Origin: Mobiluncus sp963511525
Lineage (GTDB): Bacteria; Actinomycetota; Actinomycetes; Actinomycetales; Actinomycetaceae
Assembly (NCBI RefSeq): GCF_963511525.1
Contig: NZ_CAUPIY010000003.1
Span: 1 to 64,000, forward strand
Length of the DNA: 64,000 bases
Reading direction: 5' to 3'
Part shown: one piece after another, positions 44,389 through 53,485 of the stretch
Layout of the letters: the number at the start of each line of letters is the position of its first letter
How positions within the stretch are numbered: the first letter of the stretch is position 1
Position numbers and translations under genes: made by a program
Notes under the pieces: model-generated
The model's database searches: none
What the model was told of the DNA's origin: nothing
Seen by the model: only the letters and a program-made list of their open reading frames with translations

Positions 44389-45356
44389 CGGTTGGCCTCC
44401 TTCGCATCGTGAATCAAGTAGGGCACCACCAGCAGCGCCACAATCACCAACAGGACCGTACCGACCGCGGCCGCATTCGAGTAATCCGAAACCGTCATGA
44501 AGTTATACATATCGATGGCCGGAACCTTGGTCTGATAGAACGTCTGATCCGCCACCGCCATAATCAAGTCGAAAGACTTCAGCGACATATGCCCGATGAT
44601 GATGACCGCGCTGAGCGCTACGGGCGCGAGCTGCGGAAAGATGATGTAGCGGTACAGCTGCCATTCGTTAGCGCCGTCCACGCGCCCGGCTTCCCGCAAG
44701 TCGTCAGGCACCCCGCGGAATCCCGCCAGGAACAGAGCCATCACGTAGCCCGAGAGCTGCCACACAGCGGGAATCCCCACCGCCAGCACCCCGAAAGTGG
44801 GGTTGGCAATCCAGTCGTTTTGCAGTCCGCCCAGGCCCACCATCTGGAGCAACCGGTTCAAACCGGAGGCGTTCTCATCTTGAGCGGAGTTCAGCATCCA
44901 GCGCCACACCACACCGGAGGCGATGAACGATACCGCCATCGGGAACAGGAATACGGAACGGAAAATCCCTTCGCCTTTAATGGGTTTATCCAACAGCCAC
45001 GCCCAGACGAACCCAAAGAACAGCGTGCCCACCAGGAACATTACCGTGAACATCAACAGGTTAATCAAGGAGTGTTGAAAATCCTTGTCCCCGAACAAAG
45101 CCGCGAAGTTTGCAAACCCCACAAATTTAACCGGTTCCACCCCCGAAACTTGCGGCGCGGAGTGATTGTCTTGCAGGGACGTGAACAAGTTAGAGCCCAA
45201 CAAGCCATAAACAAAAATAGCCACGAGGATGATTGATGGCGACACCAGTAACAGTCCGGGCCCCCACTGCTTAATGCCGTTCGAACTGCGTGCTCGTTTA
45301 CGCTTCATCGGTGCCCTAGCCTTTTCAGGTGCCTTGACGGCAGCGTTGCCTGACAT
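44385..45356 (-). CDS. Sugar ABC transporter permease (MalF-like)
   Basis: A 323-residue CUT1 permease with a short basic N-terminus and six helices. The EAA loop reads GFRGVPDDLREAGRVDGANEW. The segment GYVMALFLAGFR and the C-terminal VLLVIVALLVVPYLIHD fit the family. It is translated just before the MalG-like partner and lies downstream of a stable hairpin that separates it from the binding-protein gene. Confidence 0.93.
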   Translation of the reverse strand: MSGNAAVKAPEKARAPMKRKRARSSNGIKQWGPGLLLVSPSIILVAIFVYGLLGSNLFTSLQDNHSAPQVSGVEPVKFVGFANFAALFGDKDFQHSLINLLMFTVMFLVGTLFFGFVWAWLLDKPIKGEGIFRSVFLFPMAVSFIASGVVWRWMLNSAQDENASGLNRLLQMVGLGGLQNDWIANPTFGVLAVGIPAVWQLSGYVMALFLAGFRGVPDDLREAGRVDGANEWQLYRYIIFPQLAPVALSAVIIIGHMSLKSFDLIMAVADQTFYQTKVPAIDMYNFMTVSDYSNAAAVGTVLLVIVALLVVPYLIHDAKEANR

Positions 45357-45476
45357 TTTTGTCCCCTAAATTATGGTCGATGTGGTTGAGATTTTGGGGT
45401 TCGCATCGGTGTGCACCAGGTTCTCCGCTCACCTCTGCCGACTGCACAAGGTCGGTTGATGCGCCCCAGTTCAGCC

Positions 45477-45521
45477 TTACGCCGGCGGGTTTTTGCCATT
45501 TTGAAAAACCCGCCGGCGTAA
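45477..45521 (-). promoter_or_regulatory. Long perfect hairpin between binding-protein and permease genes
   Basis: Two 18-nt arms, from TTACGCCGGCGG to the matching CCGCCGGCGTAA, pair perfectly around a 9-nt loop. The T/A runs lie next to the loop rather than after the stem, so it is not a standard terminator. It probably protects the 3' end of the binding-protein mRNA so that this protein is made in excess of the permeases. Confidence 0.75.
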
Positions 45522-45540
45522 AGACTTGCCTGTTTGAGGG

Positions 45541-46830
45541 CTACTTCGCAGCAGCCGCTGCAGCCAGCTCACTTTGGAGAGCTGCAACGTCCTTGCTGGA
45601 GTTGAACTTGCCCAAAGCGCTCTTCATCTTTTCGGTGGCCGCCAGAGGCAGAGCCGCACCGTGAGCGATAGAAGAAACGATGGTGTCCTTGCCGAAGGAC
45701 TCCATTGCGGAACGCTGGTAATCCGAGAACTTCGACAGTTCATCGGCGGTCAGGTCGGAACGAGCCGGAATAGAGCCCTTAGCCACGTTGAAAGCAATCT
45801 GGCCTTCCTTGGAGGAAATGGTGTTCAACCAAGCCTTCGTGCCATCGGGGTGCTTCGCGCCCACCGGCAGGGTGAAGGAGTCAGCCAGGAAGTCGAATAC
45901 GCCATCGGTGCCCGGAACCGGGAAAGTCACGTAGTCCTTATCCCATACCTTCTTGGCGTTCTCCCAAGCCGGAGGAGCCCAGTCGCCCATCACGTTGTAG
46001 GCAGACTTGCCTTCGATGACAGGTTTCATGGCAGGTTCCCAGTCCTCTGAGAGCAGGGACGGATCGGCGTAGGTCAAAATCTTGGCGTAGTCATCCAAAG
46101 CAGCCTTGACTTCCGGACCGCTCCAATCAGTCTTGCCATTCATCAAGCCGTTGTAGGCATCGGCGCCCAAGTCAGCAAGCAGGACGGTTTCCAGCAATTG
46201 CAGCTGGGTCCAAGTGGCGCCTACGGTAATCGGGTACTGTACCCCGGCAGCCTTGAGCTTCTCCATGTCAGCAATCCAGCCCTTGATATCTTTCGGCGGA
46301 GCCTTGGGATCCAAACCGGCCTTTTGCATGACCTCAACGTTGGCCCACACTACGTTAGCGCGGTGAATGTTAGAGGGGACGGAGTAAATCTTGCCATCCA
46401 CGGTCAGGAGGTCAACCAGGTCAGCCGGGAAGGCATCGCGCAGCTTGAACTCGTCGTACAGGCCAGAAACGTCTTCCAGGTATCCCGCGGCAATATCCGA
46501 GGAAAGCTCGGCGCCAGCGTGAGCCTGATAGGTGTCTGGCGGGTTCTTTGCCGCCAGGTCAGCAGCCAGCTTCTGCTTTGCGTTAGTGCCGCCACCACCG
46601 GATTCGGACTGCTTAATCAGTTCCACATCCGGGTGCTGCTCCGCAAAGACTTTCTTTAAGGCGTCAAAACCCTCTTTCTCAGAGCCTTGCTCCCACCAGG
46701 TCACTACACCCACTTGAGAGGCGCTGCCAGCGGCGTCTCCGCCGTCTTTACCAGCGTCAGAGGCCTGAGAGCAGGCCGTCATAGTTAGACCGAGGGCCAG
46801 AGCGCCCGCAGCCGCAATGAGCTTTCGCAT
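45541..46830 (-). CDS. Extracellular sugar-binding lipoprotein
   Basis: A 429-residue solute-binding protein of the CUT1 class. The signal peptide MRKLIAAAGALALGLTMTAC ends in a lipobox with Cys20. The mature part contains VGVVTWWEQGSEKEGFDALKK and ADSFTLPVGAKHPDGTKAWL, usual for this group. It would deliver sugar to the two permeases downstream. The substrate (perhaps a glucoside or monosaccharide) cannot be assigned. Confidence 0.93.
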   Translation of the reverse strand: MRKLIAAAGALALGLTMTACSQASDAGKDGGDAAGSASQVGVVTWWEQGSEKEGFDALKKVFAEQHPDVELIKQSESGGGGTNAKQKLAADLAAKNPPDTYQAHAGAELSSDIAAGYLEDVSGLYDEFKLRDAFPADLVDLLTVDGKIYSVPSNIHRANVVWANVEVMQKAGLDPKAPPKDIKGWIADMEKLKAAGVQYPITVGATWTQLQLLETVLLADLGADAYNGLMNGKTDWSGPEVKAALDDYAKILTYADPSLLSEDWEPAMKPVIEGKSAYNVMGDWAPPAWENAKKVWDKDYVTFPVPGTDGVFDFLADSFTLPVGAKHPDGTKAWLNTISSKEGQIAFNVAKGSIPARSDLTADELSKFSDYQRSAMESFGKDTIVSSIAHGAALPLAATEKMKSALGKFNSSKDVAALQSELAAAAAAK

Positions 46831-46979
46831 TGAAACTCCAATCAGTTAACTTCATTGTCGTTGTTCCCCGCAGGCATCTTTACCTGTCAGGGACAAGTAA
46901 CATTCTCTCATATATTCCGTCAGGTCTCGATGGAAAATGGCCGCAACATTACGTTTTCACCTTCAGGACCCAACACGAC

Positions 46980-47006
46980 TAGGGTATTTTGTAAATATTT
47001 TGTCAA
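46980..47006 (-). promoter_or_regulatory. Candidate promoter of the first sugar importer operon
   Basis: On the minus strand a perfect TTGACA (47006-47001) precedes an AT-rich spacer containing the dyad ATTTAC/GTAAAT-like sequence and a weak -10 (CCTAGT at 17 bp). The remaining gap from 46831 to 47052 is otherwise featureless. Confidence 0.4.
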
Positions 47007-47052
47007 TCCTATGGTTTCCCGCAGGCTGTGTTGCTCAGCTGTCCGCACCGGC

Positions 47053-47826
47053 TTAAAGCAACAGGTTGCGCCACGCCACCCCCAGCATCAGGAGCAGCGG
47101 ATAGACTGCGTAACAAAACCACCGGGTATTGGCGTTGAGGTACCCCAAGGTTTCGTTGCGATAGTGCAGAAAAGCCACCCCGATAGCTGGAGTCACCAGG
47201 CTCACGGCACCCAGCAACCCGGCTGTCATCATCATGGTGTTTTCCCGCAGCCTCAGCAGGGAAAAAATCAGCGTGAAACCAATCAGCAAACATCCGATGT
47301 TGATGAAACCTTGACGGGTTCCCAAGTGCAGCAGCAGCGCCCAGAGTATTCCGGCAACGGACAGCGCCACCGCACCCATCCACGCTGGTGCGCCCGACCA
47401 CCTTTTGCGAACGTAGTCGATGAGAATCAACACCAGCAACGCCAGGGCGAGGCCGAACACCGGATTCTGCGAAGCCCAGTCTACTGGCCGGTTGAAAGTC
47501 ACCAGGTCGTAGGGAACTTCGCAGACCAAAGCCAAAATGACCAGGCGCAGCAGGTAGCGCCAGCGGTTAGCAGTCCAAGTGAACCCTTCCGCCAGGAGCC
47601 ACGCATAAATCGGCACAGCGCACCACGAAACGACTTCGCTTAGCACCGCCGCGGTGAGCGCACCAAAGTTATTCTTTAAGTCCGTTCCGAAAAAATACGG
47701 AACTACCGTGGTGGACACCACTTGGAGGGATAGGAAGATACCGGCGATGACTTTGAGGCGAAGATTGCTCAGACCACGCATTCGCCCCGGTCCGATTTCA
47801 GGCACACTGTTGGTAGACGATGCCAT
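47053..47826 (-). CDS. TraX-family membrane protein
   Basis: A 257-residue protein with about eight membrane helices. The family pattern is visible in LSLQVVSTTVVPYFFG, WCAVPIYAWLLAEGFTWTANRWRYLLRL, EVPYDLVTFNRPVDWASQNPVFGLALALL and FCYAVYPLLLML. TraX acetylates F-pilin, but chromosomal relatives are of unknown role, perhaps envelope acyl transfer. The ATG directly follows the TAG of the permease gene, so the two are translationally coupled. This ties it to sugar uptake or cell-surface sugar modification. Confidence 0.85.
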   Translation of the reverse strand: MASSTNSVPEIGPGRMRGLSNLRLKVIAGIFLSLQVVSTTVVPYFFGTDLKNNFGALTAAVLSEVVSWCAVPIYAWLLAEGFTWTANRWRYLLRLVILALVCEVPYDLVTFNRPVDWASQNPVFGLALALLVLILIDYVRKRWSGAPAWMGAVALSVAGILWALLLHLGTRQGFINIGCLLIGFTLIFSLLRLRENTMMMTAGLLGAVSLVTPAIGVAFLHYRNETLGYLNANTRWFCYAVYPLLLMLGVAWRNLLL

Positions 47827-48747
47827 CTAGCCCTTCACCGAACCGGACATGGACTCCTGGTAGAAACGCTGCATGACGATGAACAGAATGGCAATCGGTA
47901 CCGAAACCAGCACTGCCCCCGCCGCGAAACGCGCGAACCAGGTGTGGATGTATTCCTTTTCCAGCATCAGCCACAAGCCCAGAGCCACGGTGTAGTCCGA
48001 CTGGGTGCGGGCGATAACTTTCGCCATCACGAAGTCCAGCCAGGGCCCCAAGAAACTCACGATGGCCTGGTAAACAATCATGGGTTTACAGATGGGCAGA
48101 ATAATCTTCCAAAACACCTGAGAACGGGTGCAGCCGTCCAGAATCGCCGCTTCGTCCAAAGAGTTCGGAATGGTATCCATGTACCCTTTCATGACATAGA
48201 AACCCGCGCCGGAACCGGCGGAATACACCAGAATCAAAGCGAGAATCGTCATGCCGCCGCCGGTCAGGCCCACCGCCTTTAATATGAAGTAAATGGCGGA
48301 GACAGCCATGATGCTGGGGAACATACCCAAGATCAACACCACGCTCATGAAAGTGCGACGCAGACGGAACCGCATCCGGCTCATGACGTAAGCCACCATC
48401 AGCACGAAGAACACGGAAATCACGCAGGTAAAGCAGGCGATGATAAAGGTGTTCAAGTACATCCGGGGGAAGTCCATGACGGAACGATCCGTGAAAATCT
48501 TAATGTAGTTATTCAGCGAAAACTCGCGGGGAAAGAACGTCTTGGTGTAGGGGGCGGGGTCCTTGTTGAAAGATTCGGCAACGACCCACACAATCGGCAG
48601 CAACCAGATGACCGCCATGATAGCCAGGAACGTGTGCACCACGATGTCCCCGACCATACGCCGCTTACTGAGACTGCCCATTATGGAAGTCTTGGAACCG
48701 GCACTAGGAAGAGTTTCAACTGTTGTGTTGGTAGCGGATGTGTTCAT
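47827..48747 (-). CDS. Maltose-type ABC transporter permease (MalG-like)
   Basis: A 306-residue CUT1 permease. A cytoplasmic tail precedes six helices. The family segments IWLLPIVWVVAESFNKDP and FFPREFSLNNYIKIFTD and the EAA loop MDTIPNSLDEAAILDGCTRSQVF are clear. It overlaps the MalF-like gene by 4 bp and abuts the TraX-like gene. Confidence 0.95.
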   Translation of the reverse strand: MNTSATNTTVETLPSAGSKTSIMGSLSKRRMVGDIVVHTFLAIMAVIWLLPIVWVVAESFNKDPAPYTKTFFPREFSLNNYIKIFTDRSVMDFPRMYLNTFIIACFTCVISVFFVLMVAYVMSRMRFRLRRTFMSVVLILGMFPSIMAVSAIYFILKAVGLTGGGMTILALILVYSAGSGAGFYVMKGYMDTIPNSLDEAAILDGCTRSQVFWKIILPICKPMIVYQAIVSFLGPWLDFVMAKVIARTQSDYTVALGLWLMLEKEYIHTWFARFAAGAVLVSVPIAILFIVMQRFYQESMSGSVKG

Positions 48748-50147
48748 CGGAAGGCCTCCTCGTTCTTGAAGGAACCGGATCTCCGGTAGGTAATGAGCGA
48801 CACCACCGCCAGCACGATGAAGGTCATGATACCGATGACCGCACCGAGATTGTAGTCGTTTTTGTCTACCGTGAGTTTGTACAACCAGGTGATTAAGAGG
48901 TCAGTCTTGCCTGCGGAATCTCCCACCGGCACGGGCGCACCGCGAGACAACAGGTAGATAACGTTGAAGTTATTGACGTTGCCTGTGAAAGTCGTAATCA
49001 GATAGGGAGTAAGTACGAAGATGATGTAGGGCATGGTGATGTTGCGGAAAATCACCCAAGAGTTAGCCCCGTCAATCTTGGCTGCTTCGTACTGGTCGGC
49101 AGGAATGTTTTGCAAAATGCCCGTAATCTGCATAATCGTGAAAGGAATACCGACCCAGAGGTTCACCACGATGACGGTGACGCGAGCCCAAGTGGCATCC
49201 GTAAAGAAGGGCAAGGCTTGGTCAATCCAGCCCCAGTCCATCAGCAACCGGTTGATAGCGCCTTGCGGCTGCAGCATCAGGTTGATGACCAGCAAGGACA
49301 CGAACTGCGGCACCGCGATCGACATCGAGAAACACGCCCGCCAAAAATTCTTAAAGCGGGTGGTTTTACGGTTGATGAGCATGGCCATGAACATGCCCAA
49401 GAAAAAGTTGAGGAAGGTCGCAAAGATGGCCCACACCAGAGTCCATATCATCACGGAGCTAAAGATTCGCAGGTTCACGTCCCCGGAAGAATTGGTGAAA
49501 ATCGCCCCAAAGTTTTTCAACCCCACCCAGTCGAAAAGCACCAGGTGCTTGTGGTCGTAACTGGTGAAGGCCATGGAAATCATGAAAATCAGCGGCAGGA
49601 CACTGAAAGTGAGGATACCCAACGTCGGCAGGAACAAAAAGCCGATGTGGGATCGCTTGTCCAGCAAATCCGCAATGTCCTCGCGTATCGAAGGAGCTCG
49701 ACCATGTTTCGCGGTCAGCACCTGGGCCTTGTAGGCCGAACGTACCGAAAGATTCCACAAACCGATGAAGGCCAGAATGATGAGTATCGTGGCCACACCG
49801 TAGAGCAGGATAATGACCGAGTTGTCCCCGGCAGTGTACTCCCAATAGCCGTTGACCAGCACTTTGCCTTGCTCCTGGTCGCCCAGTCCGGGAAGTTTCG
49901 CGAGGTAACCCAAACCGTTGGTGAACAGGAAAGCAAAGAACGCTATCTCGAGGAGTAGGAAAATCGCCCCCTTCACAATTTGGCGGTGTGTCAGGTTGCC
50001 CAGTCCGAAGATTACGGCGGACGCTTTGGTGATGGCGTCACCTTCCCGGAAAGCAGCTTTGAGGCTATAGGGCGAGGGTGAGACGTAGTCTTTCCCGAGT
50101 TTCTTACGTAACCTCGCCTCGCGTTTTGACGTTTGCGTTGCGTCCAT
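48744..50147 (-). CDS. Maltose-type ABC transporter permease (MalF-like)
   Basis: A 467-residue permease of the long MalF type: an N-terminal extension with extra helices (about residues 55-145), then the core with SHIGFLFLPTLGILTFSVLPL and the EAA loop ILQNIPADQYEAAKIDGANSW. The closing GAVIGIMTFIVLAVVSLITYRRSGSFKNEEAF is typical of Gram-positive maltodextrin permeases. It follows a hairpin that separates it from the binding-protein gene. Confidence 0.95.
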   Translation of the reverse strand: MDATQTSKREARLRKKLGKDYVSPSPYSLKAAFREGDAITKASAVIFGLGNLTHRQIVKGAIFLLLEIAFFAFLFTNGLGYLAKLPGLGDQEQGKVLVNGYWEYTAGDNSVIILLYGVATILIILAFIGLWNLSVRSAYKAQVLTAKHGRAPSIREDIADLLDKRSHIGFLFLPTLGILTFSVLPLIFMISMAFTSYDHKHLVLFDWVGLKNFGAIFTNSSGDVNLRIFSSVMIWTLVWAIFATFLNFFLGMFMAMLINRKTTRFKNFWRACFSMSIAVPQFVSLLVINLMLQPQGAINRLLMDWGWIDQALPFFTDATWARVTVIVVNLWVGIPFTIMQITGILQNIPADQYEAAKIDGANSWVIFRNITMPYIIFVLTPYLITTFTGNVNNFNVIYLLSRGAPVPVGDSAGKTDLLITWLYKLTVDKNDYNLGAVIGIMTFIVLAVVSLITYRRSGSFKNEEAFR

Positions 50148-50201
50148 TCAGGTTTCCTTCTCAATGAAAAGGCCGACGGCAGAATCCGCGACCGGGCTGC
50201 G

Positions 50202-50236
50202 GGGCCGCTGGGGGGGTTGCCTCTCACCAGCGGCCC
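50202..50236 (-). promoter_or_regulatory. Hairpin between binding-protein and MalF-like genes
   Basis: GGGCCGCTGG (50202-50211) and CCAGCGGCCC (50227-50236) form a perfect 10-bp GC-rich stem with a 15-nt loop and no T tract. It occupies the same position as the hairpin of the other importer operon, pointing to differential expression of the binding protein. Confidence 0.7.
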
Positions 50237-50258
50237 GACAGCTTGGAGATGTAGTTAT

Positions 50259-51512
50259 TTAGCCAACCATCTTGGCCAGTTGCTCAGACCACTTCTGGGT
50301 TTGAGCTTCGGCGGTAGCCTCGGTGATTTCCTTGTTCAAGATGCCCTTGCCGAAAGCCTGGGCCGGATCCCACCAGGAACCCATCGCGGAGATTGTCGGC
50401 TGCAGGATAGAAGCCCCGGAGATGACTTCCAGCTGAGCCTTGGCGGCGAAGTCGTCGTCCTTAACGGAGTCGACCAGGGACTTGTCGGTCGGGACAATGC
50501 CGCGCATCTCGTAGTGAGCCTTTTGGGCTTCGGTGGATCCCAAGAAAGCCGCAAACTGAGCGGCAGCCTTGGCGTTCTTGGCGTGCGGGTTGTAAGCCAC
50601 GGCCTTGGAACCAGCGAAAGCCTCCATCTGGACGTCTTTGCCGTCCAGCTTATAGGTCGGCAGCTTGGCGGCGGCGTATCCATCGCCCAAGGCTTCCTTC
50701 ACATTGGCGGCATCCCAGGTCCCGGAGAACAGCACATCGACGTCGCCGGCCTTCAGTGCGCCCAGACCGGAACCTTCCGCGTCATCCATGAAGTTCGAGT
50801 TATTAGCCAAGCCAACCAAGTACTTTGTCACCGCGGTGGCAGCGGCGTCGCCATCGGCAAAGGTGATGCCCTTGGTGGCGTCGTTACCCTTGTCACCGAA
50901 GAACGTCAAACCTGCGCCCTTGGTATAGAAAGACTGAATGAACCAGGAGTTATCGAGCGGGAAAGACACTTTGCCCTTCTCGAGCATCGTGTCCAAAGAC
51001 TTCACGTCATCAGCCGAGAACTTCTTAGAGTTGTAGTACATGAACCAGGTGTTCGAGGTGAAGGGAACACCGTAGATCTTGCCATCGGTACCGGTGACCG
51101 AGTCCACCATGGACGGTTCGTTCTGGTCCTTGACCTGCTTGGCTTCGTTCTCACCCAGCTCGCCGATAGCCTCGGCATCGAGCAAGCCGCCCAGCTGGTC
51201 GTTAGCAAACATATAGACATCGGCGGCAGCGGCCGGATCGGTATCTACCTTAGTCTTGGCGTCGCCCTCAGGAACCACGTCATTCTTCCAGGTAATCTTG
51301 TATTCCGGATGAGCCTTCTCGAAGGATTCCTCCATCTTAGCCAGCCAGCTGTTGCCGTCCGCTTGGTCCTCTTGCGGAGCCCACACAGACAGCGACACGT
51401 CTTCAGTCTTACCGCCAGCGTTATCTCCGCCAGCGCCACCGCAGGCGCTCATGGACAGGGCCACCGCCGAGGCGGCTATCAGACCAAAGGCTTTCTTAAA
51501 CGTCATGGACAT
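50259..51512 (-). CDS. Maltose/maltodextrin-binding lipoprotein
   Basis: A 417-residue solute-binding protein. The signal peptide MSMTFKKAFGLIAASAVALS leads to the lipobox MSAC. The mature part has VSLSVWAPQEDQ, VYMFANDQLGGLLDAEAIGEL, IYGVPFTSNTWFMYYNSKKF and LFSGTWDAANV, the pattern of MalE-type proteins. Start alternatives differ by only two residues (MTFKK). It is the first gene of the operon that includes the permeases and the TraX-like protein, divergent from an alpha-glucosidase gene. Confidence 0.93.
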   Translation of the reverse strand: MSMTFKKAFGLIAASAVALSMSACGGAGGDNAGGKTEDVSLSVWAPQEDQADGNSWLAKMEESFEKAHPEYKITWKNDVVPEGDAKTKVDTDPAAAADVYMFANDQLGGLLDAEAIGELGENEAKQVKDQNEPSMVDSVTGTDGKIYGVPFTSNTWFMYYNSKKFSADDVKSLDTMLEKGKVSFPLDNSWFIQSFYTKGAGLTFFGDKGNDATKGITFADGDAAATAVTKYLVGLANNSNFMDDAEGSGLGALKAGDVDVLFSGTWDAANVKEALGDGYAAAKLPTYKLDGKDVQMEAFAGSKAVAYNPHAKNAKAAAQFAAFLGSTEAQKAHYEMRGIVPTDKSLVDSVKDDDFAAKAQLEVISGASILQPTISAMGSWWDPAQAFGKGILNKEITEATAEAQTQKWSEQLAKMVG

Positions 51513-51819
51513 TAATTATCCTTTCGACAGGCGAGGAGGATTTCTCCCCAGCTCAGAGAGCTCCGCAAAGCGGCGGAGAAGCCGACCGCTTTGTCGGAAC
51601 AAACATTAATTTCAGATGCTAGCATTTTCTTTCTCGCAGGTAAGGGAAATAAAGTCCCAAACTTTGTAATCTGTTACGTCTAAGCACAAAGCGAGATAAC
51701 TCACAAGGCGTTTGCGCCGGTATTTCCGCGACAGATTCGGGCGCGATGCCCCCGGGCTTTCTGTAAGATGTTCTGAGGTCTTTGCGGCCTCTCGATAGCG
51801 AAACCCGGAAAGGATCCCT
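51513..51819. promoter_or_regulatory. Divergent control region between binding protein and alpha-glucosidase
   Basis: A 307-bp gap. It holds an inverted repeat, CAAAGCGG (51566-51573) and CCGCTTTG (51586-51593), close to the binding-protein start, either a leader hairpin or an operator. The alpha-glucosidase side has GGAAAGGA before its GTG start. No local regulator gene is present. Confidence 0.5.
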
Positions 51820-53406
51820 GTGAACACCCCATACCCCCGCCCAAAGTGGCTGAATAACGCGGTTTTCTATGAAATTTATCCCCAGAGTTTTCAGGATTCC
51901 AATGGGGACGGCATCGGGGATATTCCGGGCATTATTTCCCGGCTGGACTACCTCAAAGAGTTGGGGGTCGATGCGCTGTGGCTCAATCCCCTGTTTGATT
52001 CGCCTTTCAAGGACGCCGGATACGACGTGCGCGACTACAAGTTGGTGGCCCCCCGCTACGGCACCAACGAGGACCTCATACGACTTTTCGACCAAGCACA
52101 CGCGCGGGGGATTCGCGTGCTGTTGGACCTGGTGCCCGGCCACACTTCTGAAGAACACGCCTGGTTCCAATCCAGCGCCCACCCCGCACCGAACGAGTTT
52201 TCGGACCGCTACGTGTGGACCGACTCTTGGATTGCCGGAGGCGACGGATACCCCTTTATTGGCGGGGAAACCGAACGCGACGGAACCTATATCCTCAACT
52301 TTTTCAAATGCCAGCCGGCCTTGAACTACGGTTGGGCTCACCCGAAATATCCCTGGCAAGACCCGGCTTTAGGCCCCTCCGCCCGGAAAACCTGCGACGC
52401 GATGGTCGACATCATGCGCTTCTGGCTCTCTGCCGGTGCCGACGGATTCCGGGTAGACATGGCAAACTCCCTGGTGAAACACGATGACGAAGGCAAACCG
52501 TACACCATCAAGACCTGGCGTTATATGTTTGACCAAATTCGCCCCGAATTTCCCGAAGCCGCGTTCGTATCCGAGTGGGGCGTCCCCAGCGAGTCGGCAC
52601 CAGCCGGGTTCGACATGGACTTTTACCTGGATTGGCGGTGGGACAATCACCCTAACGGCTACAACATCCTGCTGCGCAACACGAACACCCCCTATGCGCG
52701 GGAAAACGACCTGAGCTACTTCAACGCGGACGCTCCCACCAGCATCTGCGGATTCCTGGAGCAATATGAGCCGCAGCTGCGCGCCGCCGAGAAAGCCGGG
52801 GCCTTTTTTAGCCTCATCACCTGCAATCACGATACTTGGCGGGCGGCTCCCCGGCTGACCGAACGGGAACTCAGCCTGGCGTGGGCGACAATACTGACCT
52901 TGCCCGGAGTGCCGTTTATCTATTACGGAGACGAGATTGGCCTGCGCCACCAGCTGCTGCCCACCAAAGAGGGCGGTTACGTGCGCACCGGCGCTCGCAC
53001 CCCGATGCAGTGGGATAGCACTGATAACCTGGGATTTTCCACGGCTGCAACAGCGAACCTCTATCTGCCGGTCGATACCAGCGCGGACGCTCCCACCGTG
53101 GCGGCGCAGCGCGCCCAACCGGATTCTTTGTGTCACACGGTGGCGCGCGTGTTGGAATGCAAACGGGAACTCCCGGCTTTGGCGGCTGACGGCGCTTTCA
53201 CCGTCCTCAGCGCCGAGCCGGAAGGGCGTTTATTCGTTTTCGAGCGTGGCAGTGCCACGCAAAGCCTGATTGTGGCGGTCAATCCGGCGCACGCTCCCGC
53301 CGAATATGATTTGGCACAAGCGCGCCCGGTGCGTTTTAGTATCGGCTCGGATCGGGTGGTGGGGACCACGCTAAAGCTGGGACCCCAAAGTTTCGCGATT
53401 CTGTAA
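51820..53406 (+). CDS. GH13 alpha-glucosidase
   Basis: A 528-residue glycoside hydrolase family 13 enzyme. Conserved regions are VFYEIYPQSFQDSNGDGIGD, LLDLVPGHTSEEHAWF, the nucleophile aspartate in GFRVDMANSL, the acid glutamate in FVSEWGVP, and the stabiliser aspartate in TCNHDTWR. There is no signal peptide, so it is cytoplasmic and would hydrolyse imported alpha-glucosides such as maltose or isomaltose. The exact linkage is not certain. The start is GTG. It is divergent from the maltose-type importer, which supports joint function. Confidence 0.93.
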   Translation: MNTPYPRPKWLNNAVFYEIYPQSFQDSNGDGIGDIPGIISRLDYLKELGVDALWLNPLFDSPFKDAGYDVRDYKLVAPRYGTNEDLIRLFDQAHARGIRVLLDLVPGHTSEEHAWFQSSAHPAPNEFSDRYVWTDSWIAGGDGYPFIGGETERDGTYILNFFKCQPALNYGWAHPKYPWQDPALGPSARKTCDAMVDIMRFWLSAGADGFRVDMANSLVKHDDEGKPYTIKTWRYMFDQIRPEFPEAAFVSEWGVPSESAPAGFDMDFYLDWRWDNHPNGYNILLRNTNTPYARENDLSYFNADAPTSICGFLEQYEPQLRAAEKAGAFFSLITCNHDTWRAAPRLTERELSLAWATILTLPGVPFIYYGDEIGLRHQLLPTKEGGYVRTGARTPMQWDSTDNLGFSTAATANLYLPVDTSADAPTVAAQRAQPDSLCHTVARVLECKRELPALAADGAFTVLSAEPEGRLFVFERGSATQSLIVAVNPAHAPAEYDLAQARPVRFSIGSDRVVGTTLKLGPQSFAIL

Positions 53407-53434
53407 ACCAGACCCGAAAGCTAGGGTTTAAAAG

Positions 53435-53467
53435 CAGTTTGGGAGCCAGAATCTGGCTCCCAAACTG
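53435..53467 (-). terminator. Terminator-like hairpin between convergent genes
   Basis: CAGTTTGGGAGCCAGA and TCTGGCTCCCAAACTG are perfect 16-nt complements with almost no loop. The minus strand continues CTTTTAAA, so it best serves mdh. It can also block transcripts from the alpha-glucosidase gene. Confidence 0.75.
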
Positions 53468-53485
53468 AGAAATCTTGACGGCGAT

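Noticed and set aside
45477..45521. The long hairpin as an ordinary intrinsic terminator.
   Set aside because: The T and A runs lie beside the loop, not after the stem, and the downstream permease genes belong to the same operon.
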